In this document: positions 43,304 through 51,107 of the stretch, in pieces
Layout: each line of letters begins with the position of its first letter
Position numbering within the stretch: position 1 is the first letter of the stretch
NCBI GenBank assembly: GCA_963743785.1
Contig: CAVURD010000007.1
Coordinates: 10,998-74,997 of the forward strand
Reading direction: 5' to 3'
DNA length: 64,000 bases
From: Bog-473 sp963743785
GTDB lineage: Bacteria > Actinomycetota > Acidimicrobiia > Acidimicrobiales > RAAP-2
Position numbers and translations under genes: made by a program
Notes under the pieces: generated by a model
What the model was told of the DNA's origin: nothing
Database searches by the model: none
What the model saw: the letters and a program-made list of their open reading frames with translations, nothing else

Positions 43304-43824
43304 CAGCCAAAAGGCCCAGGTCAGAGGCCTCGAATGGATCCCCGGAAGCAGGCATAGCGCCGTTGAGCGCTACGCGACCTGTCGTAGATGTCGTAGATGT
43401 CGTAGGTGTCGAGTTGCTGGTTCGCGCATTCGGCAAAAGCCCTGCTCACAGGTCGGCAGCCAGATGTTCGTGATGGTGGGCGTGCATGTCGACGCGCGTG
43501 GCTTTGCGTTACCGAATCGACGAGCCTGCGTCCAGACCAGCCCCGAAATTGGGGATCAGTCGTGCACATGTTCACGGCGACCGGGTCGGAGGAAAGGGAG
43601 TCACGGCGCAGCCCATCGTTGTCAAGGGTTACCTCGTGCTAGGCGGCGACCTCGACCCAAAGCCCTGATCGGCGAGAGCGTGAGAGAAACCGATCGCCTG
43701 CGTCACAAGCTATCGGTCAGGGCCACGCTGAGGGATCGGTCACCGCTGGCGCCCGATGAGGCCGAGATAATGGCTGGGTGAACATCCGTCTATTCCGTCG
43801 AAACGCAGAGGGGGGCATTCGCAG
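43304..43824. other. Region after tRNA-Ala without a supported gene
   Basis: About 520 bases between the tRNA and the LivHMG gene. Only short overlapping open frames occur, none with a known domain. It contains the 9-bp tandem repeat listed separately and a second copy of the 10-mer GAGCGCTACG found inside the tRNA (43252-43261 and 43364-43373). It could be a decayed insertion at the tRNA 3' side or simply non-coding DNA. Confidence 0.45.
43380..43406 (+). repeat. Three-copy 9-bp tandem repeat
   Basis: TGTCGTAGA, TGTCGTAGA and TGTCGTAGG in direct succession, followed by a partial TGTCG. It lies in the non-coding stretch after tRNA-Ala. Confidence 0.85.
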
Positions 43825-46683
43825 TTGTCAGATTTCCTTCCGTTCATCGTCATAGGCATCACCACCGGAGCGGTCTACGGCCTGGCGGGCGTGGGCCTGG
43901 TGCTGACCTACAAGACGTCGGGGATCTTCAACTTCGCCTACGGCGCCGTCGCCGCCCTAGCGGTGTTCGTCTTCTACTGGTTGCACACCGAGCACGGCAT
44001 GCCCTGGCCCTATGCGGCGGCCCTCTGCCTCTTCGTGCTCTCGCCGCTCGAGGGCCTGGTCCTGGAGTTGGTCGCCCGCACGCTCGAGAACGCCACGGCC
44101 ACCTTGAAGGTGGTCTCCACCGTCGGGATCCTGATCTTCATGGTCGGCCTGGGGGAGATCTGGTACGGCGACTCCAACACCTCCTTCCCATCGTTCCTCG
44201 ACACCAACACCGTCCGGTTCCTCGGCGTCAATATCGGGTTCGACCAGATCACGGTGATGATCATCTCCGTCGCTGCGACGGCCATCTTGTATTACTTCTT
44301 CCGCTTCGTGCGCCTGGGGGTGGCCATGCGCGGCGTGGTCGACAATCCCGAGCTCGTCTCGATGACGGGCACCAACCCCGTGGTCGTGCGCCGCTGGGCC
44401 TGGATCATCGGCACGATCTTCGCCTCCATGGCCGGCCTCCTCATCGCCCCATCGCTGAACCTCGATGCCTACACGATCGCCCTGTTGGTCGTCTCGGCCT
44501 TCGGCGCGGCGGCCATCGGCTACTTCTCCAACCTCCCCCTCGTGTTCGTCGGCGGCCTGTTCGTCGGTGTGGTGGACGCCCTGGCCACCAAGTACGCCGC
44601 CGCCATCTCGTGGTTGGGCGGGCTCTCGGCCGGGCTGCCCTTCATCATCTTGTTCATCGTCCTGATCGTCATGCCCCGGGCCAGGCTGGCCGAACGTCGC
44701 GTGGTGACCTCCGTGCCGCTGCGCCAGTCGTGGTATGCGCCGACGCGGATGCGGCTGGTGGCGGCCGCCATCGCCCTGGCCTTCTTCGCCTACGTGCCCG
44801 CCTTCGTCGGCACGCAGCTGGTCACCTGGTCGAGCGGTCTGGTCTACGTCATGCTCTTCTTGTCGCTCGGCCTGCTGATCAAGACCTCGGGTCAGATCTC
44901 GCTGTGCCACCTGGCCTTCGCCGCCGTCGGAGCGGCGGCGTTCGGGCACTTCGCCGTCGACTGGCACGTCCCGTGGCTGGGGGCGCTGCTCCTGGCCGGG
45001 CTGGTGGCCATGCCGGTGGGCGCCATCATCGCCATCCCGGCCATCCGCCTCTCGGGGGTCTTCTTGGCCCTGGCCACCTACGGGTTCGGGATCCTGTTCG
45101 AGCAGATGTTCTACCAAACCGGCCCCATGTTCGGGCCGACCACCTCGGGCATCCCGGCCCCCCGGCCGGACGTGACCATCTTCGGTTGGCAGCTCTTCAG
45201 CGACAAGGGGTTCTACTACGTACTGCTCGTCTTCGTGGTGCTGACGGTCGTCGCCGTGCAGTCCATCTTGCGCGGCCGCATGGGACGCCTGTTGAAGGGT
45301 CTCTCCGATTCGGCGGTGGCCCTCGAGACCCATGGGGCGACGACCAACGTCATGAAGGTACTGGTGTTCTGCATCACGGCCGGACTGGCCGCCATCGCCG
45401 GCGCCCTGCTGGCCTCCCTGTACGACTACGGCCTGGGCACCAACTACAGCTCGTTCTCCTCGTTGACCATGGTGGCCATCGTCGTCCTCATCGTGATGGG
45501 CGATCCGTGGTACGCCATCGTGGCCGGGATCACCTTCGAGGTCATTCCCGGCTACATCAACCTCGGCAACATCTACTACTACGAGTCGATGCTCTTCGGG
45601 CTCTCGGCCGCCACGTTCGCGGTGCAGGTGAACCGTGTCCCTTCGGTGCCCCAGGGTCTGGTCAGGGTCATCGACCGCTGGGGCGGCCGAGCACCCGAGA
45701 CCGTCCTGGCGGAGGGCGAGCTCGAAGAGCTGGTGTCGGACGCGGCGGCGGAGGAGAAGCAGAGCGCCCGGGCAGATCGCGAGATGGCCCGACGCGTGGC
45801 GGCGGGCGTCCCGGACAAGGCCGGTCTCGCGGTGCGCGAGCTATCGGTCCAGTTCGGCGGGGTGCGGGCGGTCGACAACGTCAGCCTCGACGCGCCGATG
45901 GCGCGCATCACCGGGTTGGTCGGGCCGAACGGGGCCGGCAAGACGACGACCTTCAACGCCTGCTCGGGTCTGCTCAAGCCGACCGCAGGGAAGGTTCTCC
46001 TGCACGATCGCGACGTGACGGGGATGGGTCCGGCGGGGCGGTCGCGCTTCGGGCTCGGGCGGACGTTCCAGAAGGCCGAGCTTTTCAACTCGCTCTCCGT
46101 GCGCCAGAACGTCGTGCTGGGGCGCGAGGCGGCGATGGCCGGGGCCAACCCCATCACCCAGTTGGTGGAGAGACGTCGCGATCGCGGCGTGGTGCAGCGA
46201 GCGGTCGACGAGGCGATGGAGCTGACCGGGATCGGCCGGCTCTCCGACGTCCAGGCCGGGCTCCTCCCCACCGGCCAGCGCCGCCTGGTCGAGCTGGCCC
46301 GTGTCCTGGCGGGGCCCTTCGACCTGCTTCTCTTGGACGAGCCCTCCGCCGGGCTCGATGCCACCGAGACGGTCCAGTTCGGCAACGTGCTGACCGGCGT
46401 GGTGGCCGAGCGCGGCACCGGCATCCTGCTGGTCGAGCACGACATGGCCCTGGTGCGACAGGTCTGTGCCCACATCTACATGCTCGACTTCGGCCGCCTG
46501 GTCTTCGAGGGCAGCCCGGACGAGATGTTGGCCAGCGACGTCGTCCGCGCGGCCTATCTCGGCTCCGAGAGGGTCGCGGCCGCGGCCGTCAGCCCCGCCC
46601 AGGAGGTCGCGGTCAGCGAAGGCGTCGTCGAGCCGGCATCTGCACCCGGGCGGCGCGGGCGAGAGGGGGAACCTGAGTGTTAG
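43825..46683 (+). CDS. Fused branched-chain amino-acid-type ABC transporter: LivH-LivM permeases plus LivG ATPase
   Basis: A single 952-residue polypeptide holds three components normally made separately. Residues 1-300 are LivH-like (ITTGAVYGLAGVGLVLTYKTSGIFNFAYGA-type N-terminus, split over several helices). About 310-625 are LivM-like (SLGLLIKTSGQISLCH, AIPAIRLSGVFLALATYGFG). About 665-910 are a LivG-type ATPase with Walker A GPNGAGKTT, signature-region PTGQRRLVELARVL and Walker B LLLLDEPSAGLD. An acidic, Ala/Glu-rich linker (about 630-665) joins membrane and ATPase parts. The start is TTG with a GAGGGGGG ribosome site. The end overlaps the LivF start by seven bases. Substrate may be an amino acid, amide or urea. 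Confidence 0.9.
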   Translation: MSDFLPFIVIGITTGAVYGLAGVGLVLTYKTSGIFNFAYGAVAALAVFVFYWLHTEHGMPWPYAAALCLFVLSPLEGLVLELVARTLENATATLKVVSTVGILIFMVGLGEIWYGDSNTSFPSFLDTNTVRFLGVNIGFDQITVMIISVAATAILYYFFRFVRLGVAMRGVVDNPELVSMTGTNPVVVRRWAWIIGTIFASMAGLLIAPSLNLDAYTIALLVVSAFGAAAIGYFSNLPLVFVGGLFVGVVDALATKYAAAISWLGGLSAGLPFIILFIVLIVMPRARLAERRVVTSVPLRQSWYAPTRMRLVAAAIALAFFAYVPAFVGTQLVTWSSGLVYVMLFLSLGLLIKTSGQISLCHLAFAAVGAAAFGHFAVDWHVPWLGALLLAGLVAMPVGAIIAIPAIRLSGVFLALATYGFGILFEQMFYQTGPMFGPTTSGIPAPRPDVTIFGWQLFSDKGFYYVLLVFVVLTVVAVQSILRGRMGRLLKGLSDSAVALETHGATTNVMKVLVFCITAGLAAIAGALLASLYDYGLGTNYSSFSSLTMVAIVVLIVMGDPWYAIVAGITFEVIPGYINLGNIYYYESMLFGLSAATFAVQVNRVPSVPQGLVRVIDRWGGRAPETVLAEGELEELVSDAAAEEKQSARADREMARRVAAGVPDKAGLAVRELSVQFGGVRAVDNVSLDAPMARITGLVGPNGAGKTTTFNACSGLLKPTAGKVLLHDRDVTGMGPAGRSRFGLGRTFQKAELFNSLSVRQNVVLGREAAMAGANPITQLVERRRDRGVVQRAVDEAMELTGIGRLSDVQAGLLPTGQRRLVELARVLAGPFDLLLLDEPSAGLDATETVQFGNVLTGVVAERGTGILLVEHDMALVRQVCAHIYMLDFGRLVFEGSPDEMLASDVVRAAYLGSERVAAAAVSPAQEVAVSEGVVEPASAPGRRGREGEPEC

Positions 46684-47408
46684 AGCTGGAGCACATCACG
46701 GCCGGCTACGGCGACACGGTGGTGCTACGCGACGTGACCCTGTCCGTTCCCGACTCCACGGTCCTGGCCCTCCTCGGGCCCAACGGGGCCGGCAAGACGA
46801 CGCTGTTGCGAGTGGCTTCGGGCGTCATCAAGCCCATGAGCGGGCGGATGATCCTCAACGGGGAGGACGTCACCGGGAAGCGGCCGTACTACATGTCTCG
46901 CCGGGGCATGTGCAGCCTCCCCGAGGGACGGGGGATCTTCCCCTCGCTGACGGTGAAGGACAACCTCATCCTCCAGTCGCCCAAGGGCAAGGAGTCCGCC
47001 ACCATTGAGAAGGCCGTGACGTCCTTTCCGGCGCTCGCCACCCGCTTGAAGCAGATGGCAGGGAGCCTCAGTGGGGGGGAGCAGCAGATGCTGTCCTTGG
47101 TGCGGACGTTCGCCTCCGAGCCCAAGATCGTCGTCGTCGACGAGGCCTCCCTCGGGCTCGCCCCCATCATCGTGGACCGCATCTTCGAGACCTTGGCGGA
47201 GATCGCCGCCACCGGGGTGTCGGTGCTCCTGGTGGAGCAGTACGTCACCCGCGCCCTCGCCCTGGCCGACTCGGCCTGCCTGCTCAACCGCGGCGAGGTG
47301 GTGTTCACGGGATCGGCCGATGAGCTCGAGGGCGACGAGATCTTCGAGCGCTACTTTGGGATCGAGATCACGCGCCATTCAGTGATCGAGTTTCAAGGGG
47401 GAGACGGC
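46677..47408 (+). CDS. LivF-type ABC ATPase, in frame with the following binding protein
   Basis: Second ATPase of the same importer. It starts at GTG with MLELEHITAGYGDTVVLRDVTL and carries Walker A LGPNGAGKTT, signature SLSGGEQQMLSLVRTF and Walker B IVVVDEASLGLAP. The LivF domain ends at about YFGIEITRHS (residue 237). There is no stop codon before the next ATG, so the open frame continues to 48602 as a 641-residue fusion. A stop would appear in another frame (CAGTGA near 47384), so an indel could have removed the natural end. Confidence 0.88.
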
Positions 47409-48602
47409 ATGGTTCGCAAGGTATCGCTCTTGGTCTCGATGCTGAGCATTTTCGTGGTCAGCTTCCTGCTTTCTGGCTGCGGACCGGCCTCTGCCTCCGC
47501 TGCATCGCCCATAAACGTGGGGTTGATTTGCAGCTGCACGGGAGCGTATGCCTCGAGCTTGGTCGGCGACGAAGCGACATACAAGGCTTGGGCGAGTGCC
47601 ACCAACGCGGCAGGCGGAATCAACGGGCACAAGGTCGATGTGTTCTTTTCCGATGACCTCACCAACCCGGCAACGTCACGCAGCGAAGTTGAGACGATGA
47701 TCACGGCGGATCATGTGGTCGCCATCGTGGACGATAGTGGTTTTGACACTGTGTGGGAGGCCTTTGCCAATCAGCACAATGTTCCCGTCGTGGGCGGAGG
47801 TCTAGGGGGGTCGATCTTTAATACCGACCCCGATTGGTTCCCTGAGGGTCAGACTGTCAATGCGTTGGAAGCTTCCGTCGTCGTAGCGGCAAAGAAGGCA
47901 GGCGCCAAGAGCACCGCCTTCTTCTATTGTGCCGAAACGCCGGGCTGCGCCGAAAGCGTGCCCTACGTAAGAACCTTGGCGAGGACCCTCAAGACGCCCT
48001 TGGTCTACACCACACAAATCGCCTATGCAGCACCGAACTACGTAGCGCAGTGCCTTGCAGCCAAGCAAAGTGGGGCACAAGCCCTCATTGTGGTCGAGGC
48101 CGCTGTGGTCGTTCAAAACGCGGTGGCGGACTGTGCAAAGCAGGGCTACACCCCGATCGACGTGGTGGACGGGAGTGCCGTCGCTCTCAGCGATACCTCG
48201 ACGCCGGGTCTCAGAGACAACCTGCTCGCCATCCAGTCGGACATTCCATTCTCGGTTAAGGCGAACCCAGGAATGAAGGCAATGAGAGACGCTCTGCACA
48301 AATACGCCCCTTCGGTACTCACCTCTCCTTCGTTTGGCGAGACGATCGTGTTCCAGTGGGTGTCGGGGCAACTTCTCGCTGCGGCTGTCAAGGCCGCTCA
48401 CGTAAAGTCCGGTGAAGCCGTGACGTCCGCTGAAATCAAGACCGGTCTGTATTCACTCCACGGAGACACTCTCGGCGGCATGGCTCCGCCGTTGACCTTT
48501 AAGAAAGGTGCGGGGCATCCCGTCGACTGTTGGTTCTGGATGAGGCTCAAGGGCGGCGTGTTCACGACGCCCTATGGGCTGACGACGACGTGTTACAGAT
48601 AG
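47409..48602 (+). CDS. LivK-like substrate-binding lipoprotein
   Basis: Periplasmic-binding-protein type I component of the importer. The 397-residue protein from ATG 47409 has a lipoprotein signal peptide with lipobox LLSGC (Cys24) and begins the mature domain with PINVGLICSCTGAYASS. It ends WMRLKGGVFTTPYGLTTTCYR. The ATG has its own ribosome site (AAGGGGGAG, six-base spacing), which supports separate initiation even though the frame is open from LivF. Base composition is visibly less GC-rich than its neighbours, suggesting a different history. The next 128 bases (48603-48730) are non-coding. Confidence 0.88.
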   Translation: MVRKVSLLVSMLSIFVVSFLLSGCGPASASAASPINVGLICSCTGAYASSLVGDEATYKAWASATNAAGGINGHKVDVFFSDDLTNPATSRSEVETMITADHVVAIVDDSGFDTVWEAFANQHNVPVVGGGLGGSIFNTDPDWFPEGQTVNALEASVVVAAKKAGAKSTAFFYCAETPGCAESVPYVRTLARTLKTPLVYTTQIAYAAPNYVAQCLAAKQSGAQALIVVEAAVVVQNAVADCAKQGYTPIDVVDGSAVALSDTSTPGLRDNLLAIQSDIPFSVKANPGMKAMRDALHKYAPSVLTSPSFGETIVFQWVSGQLLAAAVKAAHVKSGEAVTSAEIKTGLYSLHGDTLGGMAPPLTFKKGAGHPVDCWFWMRLKGGVFTTPYGLTTTCYR

Positions 48603-48730
48603 CCGCCGCCACGTCCGCCATCTGTTGTGCTCATCGAATATCTCCTTCTTGTCGTAGGTATGAATGCCGGTTGTTGCCGTTATCGGTTCACTGGAGATAG
48701 TTCGTGGGATGACTGGGGCAAACCACCGAG

Positions 48731-49502
48731 TCAGGCGTCGCGGTGCGCTGCCGCGTATCGAAGCCGCCGCCAACGCGATCGCCGCATACACCCCGAGGAC
48801 CACGATGGCCGTGCCTGGCGTCGAGGATCCCGGGCGAGCGGTGCACGGTCACGGCCGCCTGGAGGGCGGTGCCGGGCAGGTACCCACGAAGGCCGGCCGG
48901 AAGAAGCTGGCCGAACGTGACGCCTCCGACGATGACGACGCGCCATCGCCGTGGTCGCCCCTGCGGTGTGTCGAATGAGGCCGCCGAGACCGACACCGAT
49001 GACGGCGATGAGGCTGACCGCCACGGCACCGAAGACGATCGCCTCGAGCACGCCGGGATGGCCGAGGGTCACTTGGAGGTGCTTGCCGGCGAAGATCCGC
49101 TGGCCGATCTCGAAGGCGACGAAATTGGAGACCAGCGCCACAGGGAAGGCGAATGCCGCCACTGATGGCTGCCTTGCCCGCCAGTACGAGTCGCCTCGCC
49201 GGCATGGCGGTGAAGGTCGAGCGGATCATGCCAGAGGCGTACTCGGCGGTCACCGACCGTACGGCGAGCGCCCCGAGCAGCACGGCGGCGATCATGATGC
49301 CGAACAGCGAGCAGCTCGTCGGGTCGAACGTCTGGCGCTGCCCAGGCGTCATGCTGGCCCACTGGCTGGCTTGGGAGATCACGAGGACGGCGCCCAGGCC
49401 GATGGAGAAGACCAAGGCAAAGACGGCCGTCCGCCAGGTGGAGGGCAGGGTGCGAAGCTTCGTCCACTCCCCCTTGAGGATCCTGCTGACGTTGGTTGTC
49501 AT
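48731..49502 (-). pseudogene. ABC-2 type permease, multiple apparent frameshifts
   Basis: Membrane partner of the ATPase encoded just upstream on the same strand. It starts MTTNVSRILKGEWTKLRTLPSTWRT and proceeds through TAEYASGMIRSTFTAMPARRLVLAGKA, then in the next frame FAFPVALVSNFVAFEIGQRIFAG and GLGGLIRHTAGA, then TFGQLLPAGLRGYLPGTA, then VLGVYAAIALAA, and finally AHRDA before the TGA at 48731. About four frame changes, all in the sense of one extra base, are needed. It is clearly paralogous to the intact permease at 55708-56541. Either the sequence is poor here or the gene is decaying. Confidence 0.7.
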
Positions 49503-49559
49503 GTTGGATGCTCGCACCGGCAGTGCCGGAGTGGTCGAGGGTAGGTCGTGACGCTCATG

Positions 49560-50491
49560 TCAGTTTCCTTTCGTGGAGCCGGCCAGCTGGCCGGCGTGGT
49601 AGTCGGTCTCATCTCGGGTCAAGTCGAAGAACGCCTCTTCGAGCGAGCTCACCTGCGGGGCAAGCTCGACGAGGGTGATGCCGTGGGCCGAAGCGGCTCC
49701 GCCGACCGCGGCGGCGTCGAGTCCGGTCACGACCATGCAGCCGTCGGGAGCGCCCTCGACGAGCGCGCCGCGCTGTGTCAGGGCGTTGGCCAGATCGGCT
49801 CTGCTCCACCGCCCGGACCCGGACGCTCGAGGCCGAGTTGCGGTTGACGAACTCGTCGGTGCTGGCATCGGCGATGATGCGGCCCCTGCCGATGACGAGC
49901 AGGTGATCGGCGGTCTGGGCCATCTCGCTCATGAGGTGACTCGAGAGGAAGACCGTGCGACCTTCGGACGCCAGCGACTTCATCAGGTTGCGGATCCAGA
50001 GGATCCCGTCCGGGTCGAGGCCGTTGATCGGCTCGTCGAACATCAAGGTCTCGGGGTCGCCGATGCAGCGCAGCGGCGATGCCGAGCCGCTGGTTCATGC
50101 CGAGCGAGAAGGTGCTGACCCGCTTGTCCGCCACGTCGCTGAGCCCGACGATGTCGAGAACTTCGCTCACGCGGCGCCGGTCGATGTCGTTGCTGTCGGC
50201 CAGCCACGTGAGGTGGTTGGCGGCGCTGCGGCTGCCGACGATGGCCTTGGCGTCGAGCAGCGCCCCGACCGACCGGAGAGGATCGGCGAGCTGGGCGTAC
50301 GGCTTGCCGTTGACCCGGACTTCGCCGGAGCTCGGCGTGTCCAGGCCGAGGATCATCCGCATGGTGGTCGACTTGCCGGCTCCGTTGGGGCCGAGGAAGC
50401 CGGTCACCCGACCGGGTTGGACGGCGAAGGAGGCTCCGTTGACCGCAACCGTCTTGCCGTAGCGCTTGGTGAGGAGCTGTGCCTCGATCAT
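49560..50491 (-). CDS. ABC-2 exporter ATPase, two apparent frameshifts
   Basis: Starts MIEAQLLTKRYGKTVAVNGAS with Walker A FLGPNGAGKSTT and signature TFSLGMNQRLGIAAAL. It continues in the next frame with MFDEPINGLDPDGILWIRN (Walker B region) and SSHLMSEMAQTADHLLVIGRGRII, and then in the third frame ends SSLEEAFFDLTRDETDYHAGQ. Breaks are near 50070 and 49830, each one base extra. The protein is a close paralogue of the ATPase at 54734-55699. It pairs with the permease 57 bases downstream. Confidence 0.82.
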
Positions 50492-50535
50492 TTGTTCTTC
50501 CTTTCCTTGATGAGCTATGTGGGCGTGATGCGTGA

Positions 50536-50811
50536 CTACTGGGCAACGATGGGTGTCTCGTCTGGGCCAGTCCGGTCCAGGGCCGCGACCGAGATCAGCG
50601 TCAGGCCGAGGTCGCGGATCTTGTGGAGCAAGCCGTGCAAGGCGGCCTGATCGACCGCCGGAGCCTGGATGGTGGTGGTGCCGTCGCCTTCATTGGTGAG
50701 GCTCAAGACCTCGAGCCGGGTCGCCCAGCGCGGAGCGAGATGGCCCCGCAGGCGGATCTCGTAGAACCCGACCTCTTGCTGGCTGCCAGCCCCCGAGGGT
50801 GTCTGGCTCAT
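50536..50811 (-). CDS. Small conserved protein upstream of the exporter ATPase
   Basis: A 91-residue protein starting MSQTPSGAGSQQEVGFYEI with a GGGAGG ribosome site. The core YEIRLRGHLAPRWATRLEVLSLTNEGDGTT and the later VDQAALHGLLHKIRDLGLTLISV recur in many actinobacterial genomes, often next to transporters or LuxR regulators; function is unknown. It lies 44 bases before the ATPase gene and probably starts its operon. Confidence 0.75.
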   Translation of the reverse strand: MSQTPSGAGSQQEVGFYEIRLRGHLAPRWATRLEVLSLTNEGDGTTTIQAPAVDQAALHGLLHKIRDLGLTLISVAALDRTGPDETPIVAQ

Positions 50812-50877
50812 GGCGTTCCTCCCTTGTTCTGGTCGGTTGCGAATCTCTCGCTCGCTGATGGCAAGGTATGAGCGAAT

Positions 50878-50898
50878 GTGGTGACCAGTCCTCACCAC
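50878..50898. promoter_or_regulatory. Inverted repeat upstream of the minus-strand exporter operon
   Basis: GTGGTGA (50878-50884) and TCACCAC (50892-50898) are perfect 7-bp arms with a 7-base spacer. It lies 67 bases upstream of the small gene at 50811 and in the space between it and the divergent LAL regulator, so it could serve both. Confidence 0.6.
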
Positions 50899-50901
50899 AT
50901 G

Positions 50902-50914
50902 AGGTGATTCACCT
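50902..50914. promoter_or_regulatory. Palindrome AGGTGA-T-TCACCT
   Basis: A perfect 6-bp inverted repeat around one base, four bases after the preceding inverted repeat. Both use the same GGTGA/TCACC half-site, which also occurs in the element at 53883-53899 on the other side of the regulator gene. Confidence 0.6.
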
Positions 50915-51107
50915 GGTGAAACACGGCGGATTGGCCGTTGGAGGATGCCGACGGGCGACGGAGGCCCTCTTATGACGGGGGTGGCTCTGTTGCGCCAGGG
51001 AGGGCCGAGTTGCCAGGTGGGAGAGCTGCCCGGCCTCGTCAAGAGGCGTGTCTGACAGGATTGGTTGCCCGGATCATCCACCGGCCGACTCGAGAGAGGA
51101 GACGCCC

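Noticed and set aside
43380..43406. Possible CRISPR array
   Set aside because: The repeats are 9 bp, directly adjacent and without spacers; no cas genes occur in the window.
44610..46676. A 688-residue plus-strand frame inside the Liv fusion
   Set aside because: Arg/Gly-rich shadow of the LivHMG frame caused by GC-rich third positions.
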